DNA of 64,000 bases, taken from NCBI GenBank assembly GCA_051881615.1, contig JBJEQF010000028.1:1-64000 (forward strand). The letters run 5' to 3'. The notes beneath the pieces were generated by a model. That model was not told where the DNA came from, ran no database searches, and saw only the letters and a program-made list of their open reading frames with translations. Each line of letters begins with the position of its first letter. The stretch's first letter is position 1. The position numbers and the translations under genes are program-made. The DNA is from CAMFTQ01 sp051881615 (GTDB lineage: Bacteria > Bacillota > Clostridia > Oscillospirales > Acutalibacteraceae). Of the stretch, positions 17,696 to 26,291 are shown piece by piece.

Positions 17696-18664
17696 ATGGC
17701 TAAAAAGAAAATAGCAGTTTTGACAAGCGGCGGTGACGCTCCGGGTATGAATGCCGCTGTTCGTGCAGTTGTTCGTGCCGGTATTGTAAAGGGTATGGAC
17801 GTAATCGGTGTTTACAGAGGCTACAACGGACTTTTAAACGGTGACATTGCAGAAATGAATCTGCGTTCTGTTTCAGAAATCATCGGCAGAGGCGGCACTA
17901 CTCTATACACAGCAAGAAGTGAAGAGTACAACACACCTGCAGGTGTGCAGAAGGCTGCCGACTATTGCCGTCAGATAGGAGTATCGGGCGTTGTTGTAAT
18001 CGGCGGCGACGGTTCCTTCAGAGGTGCCAGAGATTTATCAAATGCAGGCATTCCCTGTGTAGGTATTCCGGGTACTATCGACAATGATATTGCCTGCAGT
18101 GAATATACAATCGGCTTTGACACAGCTATGAACACAGCTATGGAAATGATTGATAAAATCCGTGATACAGCCCAGTCGCACGACCGCTGCTCGGTAGTAG
18201 AGGTTATGGGCAGACGCTGCGGTGATATTGCACTCCAGACAGGTATCGCCTGCGGAGCAACAGCAATTCTTGTTCCCGAAATGCCTTATAATATCGAAAA
18301 TGACGTTATCGCAAAAATCCAGTCAACACGCAAAACAGGCAAACAGCACTTTATCATCATTGTTGCCGAGGGTGTTGGCGGTGTAAACGATATTGCAAAG
18401 TATATTCAGCAAAGACTTGGCATTGAGTCGAGAGCAACAATCTTAGGTCACGTTCAGCGTGGCGGTTCACCGACACTTCGTGACAGAGTAATGGCTACCT
18501 CGTTAGGTCACAGAGCAGTAGAGCTTCTTGAGGACGGCATCGGCGACAGAGTTGTCTGCATTAAGGACGGCAGAGTATTCGACTACGATATAACAGAGGC
18601 TCTCAATATGAAGCGTGTATTTGACGAAAAGCTTTACAAAATTTCAATGGACGTTTCTATCTGA
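17696..18664 (+). CDS. pfkA: ATP-dependent 6-phosphofructokinase
   Basis: Converts fructose 6-phosphate to fructose 1,6-bisphosphate, a committed step of glycolysis. 322 residues, the standard bacterial length. Visible: the nucleotide-binding LTSGGDAPGMNAAVRA, the catalytic GIPGTIDNDI segment, GGDGSFRGA (Gly rather than Asp-dependent PPi pattern, so ATP-type) and EVMGRRCGDIAL. A GGGAGG SD lies 8 bases upstream. Own promoter and terminator make it a single-gene transcript. Confidence 0.97.
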   Translation: MAKKKIAVLTSGGDAPGMNAAVRAVVRAGIVKGMDVIGVYRGYNGLLNGDIAEMNLRSVSEIIGRGGTTLYTARSEEYNTPAGVQKAADYCRQIGVSGVVVIGGDGSFRGARDLSNAGIPCVGIPGTIDNDIACSEYTIGFDTAMNTAMEMIDKIRDTAQSHDRCSVVEVMGRRCGDIALQTGIACGATAILVPEMPYNIENDVIAKIQSTRKTGKQHFIIIVAEGVGGVNDIAKYIQQRLGIESRATILGHVQRGGSPTLRDRVMATSLGHRAVELLEDGIGDRVVCIKDGRVFDYDITEALNMKRVFDEKLYKISMDVSI

Positions 18665-18691
18665 TATTATCTGAAAATCAAACAAAGTCTG

Positions 18692-18722
18692 AAAGGCACA
18701 ATTTTTATTGTGCCTTTTATTT
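18692..18722 (+). terminator. Intrinsic terminator after pfkA
   Basis: Eleven-pair perfect stem AAAGGCACAAT/ATTGTGCCTTT with a TTTT loop; T-rich on the 3' side. Confidence 0.88.
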
Positions 18723-18740
18723 AAATAAAGGGTTAAGGTA

Positions 18741-20339
18741 ATGAACGGTAAGCATTCAATAAGTGAAATCGGCTTTGTAAGCTGTTATGGAGTAGCTTTA
18801 AAGGAATTTGACAAACAGTCTGTGCACACAAGCGTACTGTCAAATGTTCGCAGGGCTTTTTTTCAGACAGGCAAACAGCAAAAAAATAATTTCACTAAAA
18901 AAACTGACAATGCAATTTATAAATTTAATTATCATTTGTCAAAAAACACAATCAAATGGGTAGCATATAAAAATAAGGCTGTTTACCAGAATGTAGTAAA
19001 TCAGCCTGAAAATAAGTATTATATACAGACCTTTGATGATTACGGCAGAATTGTAAAGCACGATTTTTTTGATGAAAATCATATATGGCTTAAAACTACC
19101 TACTACAGCACAGGTGACAAAGAGGGCGTATTATGCTCTGTTGTGCCTTATGAGATTTCAGGTCAGCCTGTTATTTTAAGGTACAACACAGGTGCTGACA
19201 AGCCTGTTGTTCTGTATTTGTGTGAAGCACCGCAAACACAGGAGCAGTCAGAGCTTTTAAATAAGTCTGATTGTCTGATTGAAGCTGAGGTGTTAAGCGA
19301 CAGCTCTGTTTTACTTTTTGCAAATGAAGAAAATAAGCTTCTGTACCTGTCAAAGCTAAACAGCGTAAAAGAAAGTATAAATCAAAAAAATGCACCAAAG
19401 GTATATATAACAGAGCAGGACAAAAAAGACGGAATTACTCTTAGAAAAGAGGATTTTAACCTTTCTAAAAATCTGAACGATACTTTTCATATTGAACAGT
19501 CAGAACCTTTCTCGCAAATGCAGACTCCGCTTGACTTCCTTTCTGTAGATGAAAAAAATCAGGATGAAGAAATATCTCAGATGCAACCAACTGAGAATAC
19601 CGAAAATAATGATATTGCGTTGGAGGATAACAGCACAGAAAAAGAAATTGAAATTCAGTCAATAATTGAACAGGCGGAGTTTTTTGATAATTCTGCTGAC
19701 GAAATCAAAGCAGAAGCTTCTCTTGCAGAAAACGAAGAGATAACCGATGACAAAGAGCAGGAGCAAACAGCCGAAGCGTTAGCTATTAAGGCTGTTGAGC
19801 AAATAGACGCTGTTATGAACTTTGATGACGAAAAAACAACGCCTGTTATTGACGACAAAGAGCCTGACGCAGTAATATCCAATCAGCAGGACACATACCG
19901 TTATTACGGTGAAACTGACGAAAACGGCAAAAGAGAGGGCTACGGCAGAACCGTTATGCAAAACGGACTTACCGCTTATGACGGACAATATGAAAATGAT
20001 ATGCGAAACGGCTTCGGCTGTTTTTATTACAAAAACGGCGGCTTTTGTTATGCAGGTCAGTGGCTTGACAATAAGAAAAACGGTATGGGCGTCTGCCGCC
20101 GTGACAGTGACGGAGTAATTCAGCTCGGCAAATGGAAGGATGACAAATCAGTTGGAGTTGCCGCCAGAGCTGACGACAAAGGGAACATAACGTATGTAGG
20201 AAAGTACAAAAACGGCAAGCGTGACGGTATAGGCGTAACGTTTGATGAAAATTCAAACCCCGTTGTTGCACTGTGGAAGGACGGGACAGTAGTTCAGCTT
20301 TTGTATAAATCTGAGGAAAACGGTGAGATAGATGAATGA
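18741..20339 (+). CDS. MORN-repeat protein, uncharacterised N-terminal region
   Basis: 532 residues in three parts. Residues 1 to about 250 form an unrecognised domain rich in beta-type sequence. About 250-385 is an acidic, low-complexity linker (many E, D, N, Q). From about 386 come four or five MORN-type repeats (YYGETDENGKREGYGR, YDGQYENDMRNGFG, YAGQWLDNKKNGMG, YVGKYKNGKRDGIG). MORN repeats are thought to mediate protein or lipid contacts at membranes. No signal peptide or membrane helix is seen. It overlaps the mscS start by 8 bases, suggesting a shared function at the membrane. Only 18 bases separate it from the pfkA terminator, and no promoter is evident. Confidence 0.75.
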   Translation: MNGKHSISEIGFVSCYGVALKEFDKQSVHTSVLSNVRRAFFQTGKQQKNNFTKKTDNAIYKFNYHLSKNTIKWVAYKNKAVYQNVVNQPENKYYIQTFDDYGRIVKHDFFDENHIWLKTTYYSTGDKEGVLCSVVPYEISGQPVILRYNTGADKPVVLYLCEAPQTQEQSELLNKSDCLIEAEVLSDSSVLLFANEENKLLYLSKLNSVKESINQKNAPKVYITEQDKKDGITLRKEDFNLSKNLNDTFHIEQSEPFSQMQTPLDFLSVDEKNQDEEISQMQPTENTENNDIALEDNSTEKEIEIQSIIEQAEFFDNSADEIKAEASLAENEEITDDKEQEQTAEALAIKAVEQIDAVMNFDDEKTTPVIDDKEPDAVISNQQDTYRYYGETDENGKREGYGRTVMQNGLTAYDGQYENDMRNGFGCFYYKNGGFCYAGQWLDNKKNGMGVCRRDSDGVIQLGKWKDDKSVGVAARADDKGNITYVGKYKNGKRDGIGVTFDENSNPVVALWKDGTVVQLLYKSEENGEIDE

Positions 20340-21138
20340 TTTTTTTGATAAGCTTGTTGACGAATATATACCTAACATTGTTGCAGGTTTTATCATCTTT
20401 TTTATACTTTACTGGCTAGCAAAGGTGCTGACTAAGCTTATCGGCAGAGCATTAAAGAAAAGCAGGGTTGAACACGCAGTTGTCACCTTTATCATGTCGT
20501 TTGTAAAGGTGGCGCTCAATTTTATCGCTATAATAACAGCGTTTGCAACAATGGGAGTTGACGTTACATCAATTGTAACGGCATTAGGTGCGGCGGCTGT
20601 TACTGTCGGTTTAGCACTTCAGTCAAGTATGTCGAATATCGCAAGCGGTGTGCTTATCATAATCAACAAGCCGTTTAAGGCTGGCGATTTGCTTGAATTT
20701 GAAGATCTGACAGGTACTGTTACAAAAATCGAGCTTTTCAATACGTACCTTACTACTTTTGACAACAAAACAGTAGTTATTCCGAACTCACGTCTTACAT
20801 CAAACAATGTAGTAAACTGCACCGGACTTATAGACAGACGTATGGATCTGAAATACACTATAAGCTACGAGGATGATATTGCAAAGGTAAAGGGGCTTCT
20901 GTACTCGTTTATTGCAGACTATGAGCTGATTTTAAAGGATCCTCAGCCGCTTGTCTGCGTCGGCGAGCATTTGTCAAACGGTGTAGAGATTATTGCCAAG
21001 GTCTGGGTAAACAAGGACGATTACTGGGATGCTTATCACTATATGCAGGAAAATGTAAAACTACTGTTTGACAAAAACAACATCACAATTCCGTTTGAGC
21101 AGGTTGTTATTCATAATTCTGTCAACAATGATAAATAA
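20332..21138 (+). CDS. Small-conductance mechanosensitive channel, MscS family
   Basis: Opens under membrane tension to release solutes after osmotic downshock. 268 residues, close to E. coli MscS. Three N-terminal membrane helices; the pore helix is the Gly/Ala-rich TALGAAAVTVGLALQSSMSN (about residues 83-102), followed by the beta domain start NKPFKAGDLLEF and VVIPNSRLTSNNVVN. The start lies within the end of the MORN-protein gene, so translation is coupled. Confidence 0.93.
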   Translation: MNDFFDKLVDEYIPNIVAGFIIFFILYWLAKVLTKLIGRALKKSRVEHAVVTFIMSFVKVALNFIAIITAFATMGVDVTSIVTALGAAAVTVGLALQSSMSNIASGVLIIINKPFKAGDLLEFEDLTGTVTKIELFNTYLTTFDNKTVVIPNSRLTSNNVVNCTGLIDRRMDLKYTISYEDDIAKVKGLLYSFIADYELILKDPQPLVCVGEHLSNGVEIIAKVWVNKDDYWDAYHYMQENVKLLFDKNNITIPFEQVVIHNSVNNDK

Positions 21139-21162
21139 TTTGCAGATTACTGCAAATAATAG

Positions 21163-21195
21163 TGGTGCAACAATATTACGGTTGCACCATTTTAT
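21163..21195 (+). terminator. Intrinsic terminator after the MscS gene
   Basis: Nine-pair perfect stem TGGTGCAAC/GTTGCACCA with a nine-base loop and TTTTAT. A smaller hairpin (TTTGCAG/CTGCAAA) lies just before it. The short T tract makes partial read-through into the lipoprotein gene possible. Confidence 0.75.
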
Positions 21196-21212
21196 ATGAG
21201 GTGACAAATTTT

Positions 21213-21548
21213 ATGAAAAAAACTATCTGCACTTTATTTTTTGTACTTGTACTTGCACTCACATTTGCAGGCTGTGGCGGTAACAATCAGAACAAGAATA
21301 ATAACAACGATGCAACACAGAGCTCTTCATCAACTCAAAGTACGTCGTCAACACAAAGTAATTCCGAAAACAAAAATGAAGGGAACAATTCAACACAAGG
21401 CTCAACAGGCGGTAACTCAAACAACGGTACGGTGGAGGATAAAGACGGAATCATCGGCAATGAAAAGCCAAAGGATAACGATGATTTCAGCATTGAGATT
21501 TACGACACAACTTCACCGAGTGCCGCCGCAACAGATAACAACAGATAA
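21213..21548 (+). CDS. Small low-complexity lipoprotein
   Basis: About 111 residues. A signal peptide (MKKTICTLFFVLVLALTFAG) ends in the lipobox FAG-C, so the mature protein would start at the cysteine and be lipid-anchored outside the membrane. The rest is Asn/Ser/Thr/Gln-rich and disordered, with no recognised domain. The frame extends upstream to a GTG at 21162, but the ATG at 21213 with GAGGTG nine bases away is clearly the start. Two frames overlap here; only this one has a signal peptide. Function unknown. Confidence 0.75.
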   Translation: MKKTICTLFFVLVLALTFAGCGGNNQNKNNNNDATQSSSSTQSTSSTQSNSENKNEGNNSTQGSTGGNSNNGTVEDKDGIIGNEKPKDNDDFSIEIYDTTSPSAAATDNNR

Positions 21549-21555
21549 AAGCATA

Positions 21556-21590
21556 CAGCACTGCAAATTACAAAAGCAGTGCTGTTTTTC
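21556..21590. terminator. Terminator between convergent lipoprotein and sigE genes
   Basis: Nine-pair stem CAGCACTGC/GCAGTGCTG with an eleven-base loop and TTTTTCTG on the + side. It lies between two convergent genes and may also work weakly for sigE, where AAAA precedes the stem. Confidence 0.8.
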
Positions 21591-21610
21591 TGTTATTATT
21601 CAATTCAATG

Positions 21611-22327
21611 CTATACAACCTTTTCAAGCTCCCTCTTAAGCTTTGCGATTATTTTCTTTTCAAGTCTGCTGATATATGACTGAGAAATCCCCATCATATC
21701 AGCAACCTGTTTTTGTGTATGCTCCTTTTTTCCGTTTAAGCCAAACCTGAGCTCCATTATCATAGCCTCACGTGAGCTAAGCCGTGATACTGCTTCAAGC
21801 AGTAAAGAGCATTCAACCTCCTGCTCAATGTTTTTGTTTACAGCGTCACTGTCAGAGCCGAGCACGTCGCACAGCAAAAGCTCGTTTCCGTCCCAATCGG
21901 TGTTGAGCGGCTCTTCTATAGAAACCTCGTTTTTAAGCTGACTAGTCTTTCTTAAAAACATCAGTATTTCATTTTCAATACATCTTGAAGCGTATGTTGC
22001 AAGCTTTATATTTCTGTCGGGCGAAAAGGTGTTTACAGCCTTAATAAGTCCGATAGTGCCTATTGAAATCAAGTCCTCCACATTACAGCCGGAGCTTTCA
22101 AACTTTTTTGCTATATAGACAACAAGCCGTAAATTATGAACAATAAGCGGCTCACGTGCGGTGTCGTCCCCCTCAGATATTTTTTCCATAATTTTCGCTT
22201 CTTCCTTTGCAGATAAGGGCGGCGGCAGAGTTTGAGGTCCGTTTATGTAATATACCTCGTCGTTTGTGCTGATTTTCGTGAAAAGACGCAGCACCGCCTT
22301 TAATATCCTGTCTTTAAGCCTGCGCAT
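21611..22327 (-). CDS. sigE: Sporulation sigma factor sigma-E (pro-form)
   Basis: Mother-cell sigma factor made as an inactive precursor. 238 residues, very like Bacillus SigE: an amphipathic pro-sequence (about residues 1-25, ending near DEVYYI, where SpoIIGA cleaves), region 2 (NLRLVVYIAKKFESSGCNVEDLIS...), the LATYASRCIENEILM core-binding segment and region 4 helix-turn-helix (QVADMMGISQSYISRLEKKI). Its GGAGG SD lies within the end of spoIIGA, and the two genes overlap by 28 bases. Confidence 0.97.
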   Translation of the reverse strand: MRRLKDRILKAVLRLFTKISTNDEVYYINGPQTLPPPLSAKEEAKIMEKISEGDDTAREPLIVHNLRLVVYIAKKFESSGCNVEDLISIGTIGLIKAVNTFSPDRNIKLATYASRCIENEILMFLRKTSQLKNEVSIEEPLNTDWDGNELLLCDVLGSDSDAVNKNIEQEVECSLLLEAVSRLSSREAMIMELRFGLNGKKEHTQKQVADMMGISQSYISRLEKKIIAKLKRELEKVV

Positions 22328-23136
22328 AAATTTTCCTCCGATTCTATAATGTTGCTGTTAATAATTGCTTTTATTTCGCCGACAATAATATTTTCGCAAA
22401 CTCCGATGTAAATTTCTTTTTCAATCCTTTTGCTGTTAATATATACATCATCAGCTCTGAACCCTTTTATTATTCCGCTGCCGCCAAGACTTGAAAAGGG
22501 GATAACCCTCATATTGCTTTCATCATAAAAAAGATTTCTCAGAACAGATTTTTCTGCTATTATCACTTCTGCTCCCGAAAAAGGCTCTGTCAGACTGCAG
22601 CCTGTATCAATTCTGCCGTCAAAGGCAACGCTTTTGTTTTTTAAATAAACAGTCACCCTGTAAATATGGTGCGGCGCGCTTCTGCGCTTTGTGATATGCT
22701 GATATATCCGCAAAATCAGATAACAAATTACGGTAGAAGAAAGCAAAAACAGGGGAGAGATATGAAAATAAACAACGTCGTTTAATATTACAAGATTTTT
22801 CGGTTTCAGTAAGCTGTAAAGCATAATCATAATTCCGCAGAATAAAAAGCTGACAGCAAAAAATGCAAATGTTCTTTTAGCAAATTCCTTCAAACGACAT
22901 TTTTCAAATGCAATAGGCACAATCACAACGGCACAGAATAACCTGCACAGTAAGGACAACATAATAGAAAGCTCCGGCAGCAGCGCAAGCAGACTGAATA
23001 TACCTCCTGCAAGGCTTGCTAAAATCAGTCTTTTTGTACTCGTTTTAAGATGTAAAAGCCTTTGAACACCAAGCAAAAGAAAATATGTAATAAATACATT
23101 CAAAAAGATAAGCACATCAATATAAATTTTCTGCAA
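22300..23136 (-). CDS. spoIIGA: Sigma-E processing peptidase SpoIIGA
   Basis: Membrane aspartic protease that removes the sigma-E pro-sequence after septation. 278 residues: five hydrophobic helices in the first 150 residues, then a soluble protease domain with D177-T-G (FDGRIDTGCSLTEPF), one half-site of a dimeric aspartic protease. The start is TTG at 23134-23136 with a strong AAGGGGTG SD. First gene of a spoIIG-type operon. Confidence 0.94.
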   Translation of the reverse strand: MQKIYIDVLIFLNVFITYFLLLGVQRLLHLKTSTKRLILASLAGGIFSLLALLPELSIMLSLLCRLFCAVVIVPIAFEKCRLKEFAKRTFAFFAVSFLFCGIMIMLYSLLKPKNLVILNDVVYFHISPLFLLSSTVICYLILRIYQHITKRRSAPHHIYRVTVYLKNKSVAFDGRIDTGCSLTEPFSGAEVIIAEKSVLRNLFYDESNMRVIPFSSLGGSGIIKGFRADDVYINSKRIEKEIYIGVCENIIVGEIKAIINSNIIESEENLCAGLKTGY

Positions 23137-23199
23137 GCTATCACCCCTTGTGTGTGATATTATTATTGCATAATCACAAAATAATAATTGTCACAATAT

Positions 23200-23228
23200 A
23201 GTCAAATAACAGTACTGTTTTTGTCGAT
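23200..23228 (-). promoter_or_regulatory. Candidate Spo0A-type control region of spoIIGA-sigE
   Basis: Reading the - strand, TTGACT (complement of 23200-23205) could be a -35 box. Fifteen bases upstream of it lies TTTGTCGAT on the + strand (23220-23228), one mismatch from the Spo0A box TTTGTCGAA. In Bacillus, spoIIG is a Spo0A-activated promoter with Spo0A boxes near a -35. No convincing -10 was found, so this is tentative. Confidence 0.35.
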
Positions 23229-23314
23229 AAAAACGTGCGGATTTTTCAAAACTCAGGCAAATGCAATTTTGCACAATATTTTATGTTCTGTATAATAAAA
23301 ACTATAAATTTAAT

Positions 23315-23358
23315 AAATTTTACAAATTTTGAATGTAAATTTTACAAATCTTGAATGT
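23315..23358. repeat. Two exact-register 22-bp tandem repeats before the V-ATPase operon
   Basis: Two adjoining 22-base copies (23315-23336 and 23337-23358) sharing TTTTACAAAT[T/C]TTGAATG, with one difference. They lie 69 bases before the first ATPase start, inside the 290-base divergent gap between spoIIGA and ntpF. TATAAT at 23394-23399 may be the operon's -10. The 22-base period equals two helical turns, as expected for paired sites of a regulator. The rest of this gap is AT-rich and holds no gene. Confidence 0.6.
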
Positions 23359-23426
23359 TATACATTGACTTTTAGTCGATATTGTTGTAAAACTATAATT
23401 ATAAATAAAAATCGGCGGTGATAGTT

Positions 23427-23735
23427 TTGGCAAATGCAACTATAGAAAAAATCCGCAGTGCAGAAATCTCTGCCATGCAGTGTGAACAGCTTGCAAAGGA
23501 AGAGTGCGCAAATGAAATAAACAGCGCAAAAGAGCAGGCAAATAAGATTATAGAAAAGCACAGACAGACAGCCTTACAGCAAGCACAAAGCAAAAAGGAC
23601 GAGGCTTTAAAAAAAGCACAGCTGCTGCTTGATAATGCTGTGCAACAAGCAAAAAAGCAGTCTGATGAGCTGATTCATAGTTCAGAAAAAAATCAGGATA
23701 AAATAACGAAGCTGTTATTGGAAAAATTAGTATAA
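23427..23735 (+). CDS. ntpF: V/A-type ATPase peripheral-stalk subunit (G/H-like)
   Basis: A 102-residue, fully helical, Ala/Gln/Lys/Glu-rich protein that would form a coiled coil with subunit E in the stator stalk. Start chosen as TTG at 23427, preceded by GGCGGTGAT, one base from the ideal SD; the in-frame GTG at 23418 lies inside that SD. First gene of an operon whose order F-I-K-E-C-G-A-B-D matches the Enterococcus hirae ntp operon. Assignment rests on position and coiled-coil character. Confidence 0.8.
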   Translation: MANATIEKIRSAEISAMQCEQLAKEECANEINSAKEQANKIIEKHRQTALQQAQSKKDEALKKAQLLLDNAVQQAKKQSDELIHSSEKNQDKITKLLLEKLV

Positions 23736-23748
23736 ATGGGGCGTTAAT

Positions 23749-25779
23749 ATGGCAATACTCCGTATGCAAAAAATTTCCGTATTTGCTCTGCGCCGTGACA
23801 GAAAAGCAATCCTTGAAACGCTGCAAAGAAAAGGAGTAGTAGAAATCTCTGATATGCCGCTTTCCGACAGTGTTTTTTCAAAGGATAATACCGCTGTTTC
23901 ACAGGCGGGCTTCAGAAAGAATTCAACGGCAGCACAACAGGCGCTTGAAATAACAGAGCAATATGTTCCGTCAAAAAAATCAATACTTTCTTCCTTTGAG
24001 GGCAGAAAAATCATTTCTAAGGACGAGTACTACGAAAATGTTGCAAGGGCGACAGAAATTATGAAGGACGCCTACAGCATTATTAACCTCAGCAAAAGCA
24101 TCGCACAGGCGAAAGCGTCTGTTATAAGCTACTCGCAAAGGATAGAGTCGCTAAAGCCGTGGCTTTCTCTTGACGTTTCAATGAGATTCAAGGGAACAAA
24201 ATCAACAGCCGCCTTTATAGGAACTTTGCCCGAGCTGTGGGACGAAACAAAAATCCTCACAGAGCTTAGCAAGCAATCAGATGAAGAAATCCCTTATGAG
24301 GCAGAGATTGCATCGGCAAACAATGATTTTACCTGTGTGTTTATCGTAACACCGCTTAGGTACAGACAAAAAGCAGAAGCGGCACTCAGGCAAATAGGCT
24401 TTGCAAAGCCGACGGTTGATTCAAAGCACCCGCCGAGGGAGCAGACGGAAATACTTCAAAAAAAGATAGAAAATCTGTCAAAAGAAATAGAAGAATCGGA
24501 AAATCAGATAAAATCGTACGCAGACAAAAAGAATCTGCTAAAATTTATGCAGGACTACTACACAATGCGAGCTGAAAAGTACGAGATTATAGAAAAGCTC
24601 TCAAACACAAAGCACGTTTTTGTTCTGACAGGCTATATCGTTAAGGACAACGCACAAAGGCTTCTTGACTTGCTTGTCGAAAGGTTTGACGCACACGTTG
24701 AGCTTTCTGACAGCGAGGACAAGGATACTCCCGTAGCATTAAAAAATAACGCATTCTCAGAGCCTGTAGAAAGCGTTCTTAAAACGTACAGCCTGCCTAA
24801 AAGAAGCGAAATTGACCCGACATCAATTATGGCTGTTTTCTATTACGTTTTCTTCGGACTTATGTTTTCTGATGCCGGCTACGGACTTGTAATGAGCCTT
24901 GCCTGCGGTATCGTGCTTAAAAAGTTCAAAAATATGGAGCAGTCGCTTAGAAAAGCAGTCAAGATGTTCTTTTACTGTGGTATTTCTACAGTGTTCTGGG
25001 GACTTATGTTCGGTAGCTTTTTCGGTGATGCAGTAAGCGTTATATGTCAGACATTTTTAGGAATGTCGCCACAGCAGGTTCCGATTATCCCCGGTATCAC
25101 AACGCCGATGTGGTTTAACCCGGTAACAGATCCGATGAGAATGTTGATGATTGCGTTTTTATTCGGCATAATCCACCTGTTCTTCGGCTTAGGCTTGCAG
25201 GGCTATATGCACATAAGAAACGGTCACTTCAAATACTTTATATATGATGTGCTAAGCTGGTATCTGCTCGTATTGGGCGGTATCTTAGCCTTACTGTCGC
25301 TTGATATGATGAAGGATATTGCAGGCTTTATACTTCCGCCGCAGTTCTTAACAATCGGCGGTATTATGGCTTTAGTCGGAGCAGTCATAATTCTGCTTTT
25401 CTCCGGAAGAGAAAGCAAAAATCCCGTAAAGCGACTGCTAAAAGGCGCATACGGACTTTACGGAGCGACAGGCTATTTAAGCGATATTTTATCCTACAGC
25501 CGTCTTTTGGCACTCGGACTTGCCACAGGCGTAATCGCACAGGTTTTTAATCAGATAGGCAGTATGTTCGGCGGCAGTGTTTTGGGACTTATACTGTTCT
25601 CAATAATATTTATAGTCGGTCATGCTATCAATATAGGCATCAATGCACTGGGTGCTTACGTTCATACAAACAGATTACAGTTCGTTGAATTTTTCGGTAA
25701 GTTTTATGAGGGTGGAGGCAGAGAGTTTAAACCCTTTAAAATAAATACAAAGCATTATAACATCAAGGAGGAACTTTAA
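23749..25779 (+). CDS. ntpI: V-type ATPase subunit I (a)
   Basis: 676-residue stator protein that carries the ion half-channels. The N-terminal 320 or so residues are soluble and coiled-coil-rich; the C-terminal half has seven or eight membrane helices (from IMAVFYYVFFGLMFSDAGYG onward). The essential arginine facing the rotor is probably R585 in SYSRLLALGLATG. It follows ntpF by 13 bases and precedes ntpK by 2. Confidence 0.95.
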   Translation: MAILRMQKISVFALRRDRKAILETLQRKGVVEISDMPLSDSVFSKDNTAVSQAGFRKNSTAAQQALEITEQYVPSKKSILSSFEGRKIISKDEYYENVARATEIMKDAYSIINLSKSIAQAKASVISYSQRIESLKPWLSLDVSMRFKGTKSTAAFIGTLPELWDETKILTELSKQSDEEIPYEAEIASANNDFTCVFIVTPLRYRQKAEAALRQIGFAKPTVDSKHPPREQTEILQKKIENLSKEIEESENQIKSYADKKNLLKFMQDYYTMRAEKYEIIEKLSNTKHVFVLTGYIVKDNAQRLLDLLVERFDAHVELSDSEDKDTPVALKNNAFSEPVESVLKTYSLPKRSEIDPTSIMAVFYYVFFGLMFSDAGYGLVMSLACGIVLKKFKNMEQSLRKAVKMFFYCGISTVFWGLMFGSFFGDAVSVICQTFLGMSPQQVPIIPGITTPMWFNPVTDPMRMLMIAFLFGIIHLFFGLGLQGYMHIRNGHFKYFIYDVLSWYLLVLGGILALLSLDMMKDIAGFILPPQFLTIGGIMALVGAVIILLFSGRESKNPVKRLLKGAYGLYGATGYLSDILSYSRLLALGLATGVIAQVFNQIGSMFGGSVLGLILFSIIFIVGHAINIGINALGAYVHTNRLQFVEFFGKFYEGGGREFKPFKINTKHYNIKEEL

Positions 25780-25781
25780 TT

Positions 25782-26273
25782 ATGGCAGATTTATTACAGA
25801 ATTCAGGTTTGTTTTTCGCACTTTTAGGTGCAGCATTCGCAACATTTTTTGCAGGTATCGGTTCTGCAATCGGTGTTGGTAAGGCAGGCGTTGCAGCATC
25901 GGGAGTTTTAGCTGAAGAGCCGTCACTATTCGGTAAGGTTCTTATCTTCCAGCTTCTTCCGGCTACACAGGGCATCTACGGACTTTTGGTAGCTTTCCTA
26001 ATCCTTACAGGTACAGGTATCATCGGCGAGCCTAAGGACATAACACTGCTTCAGGGACTTCTTTATTTCTCAGCTTCATTACCAATCGCTTTCGCAGGTC
26101 TTTTCTCTGCAATTCATCAGGGTAACTGCGCAGTTGCAGGTATCGGAACTGTTGCAAAAAAGCCTGACCAGATGGGTAAAGCAATCATTCTGCCTGCAAT
26201 GGTAGAAACATACGCAATTTTGGCTTTGCTTGTTTCAATTCTTGCAGTATTCGGTATTCCGAACATAAAATAA
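25782..26273 (+). CDS. ntpK: V-type ATPase rotor subunit K (double-hairpin proteolipid)
   Basis: 163 residues with four membrane helices, forming the ion-carrying ring. Residues equivalent to the sodium ligands of E. hirae NtpK are all present: L59, T62, Q63 (LLPATQGIYG), Q113 (FSAIHQGN) and the carboxylate E142 (MVETYA); Y66, which locks the glutamate, is also there. Only the second hairpin keeps the carboxylate, as usual for V-type K subunits. The enzyme is therefore probably sodium-coupled (inference). Confidence 0.95.
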   Translation: MADLLQNSGLFFALLGAAFATFFAGIGSAIGVGKAGVAASGVLAEEPSLFGKVLIFQLLPATQGIYGLLVAFLILTGTGIIGEPKDITLLQGLLYFSASLPIAFAGLFSAIHQGNCAVAGIGTVAKKPDQMGKAIILPAMVETYAILALLVSILAVFGIPNIK

Positions 26274-26291
26274 TTTGTGGGAGATACGGCT

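Noticed and set aside
21241..21639. 132-residue frame overlapping the lipoprotein
   Set aside because: It runs through the terminator and into sigE, lacks an SD, and is a frame-shifted reading of the low-complexity repeat.
23394..23399. TATAAT before ntpF as a full promoter with TTGACT at 23365-23370
   Set aside because: The spacing is 23 bases, too long for a normal sigma-A promoter; kept only as a possible -10.
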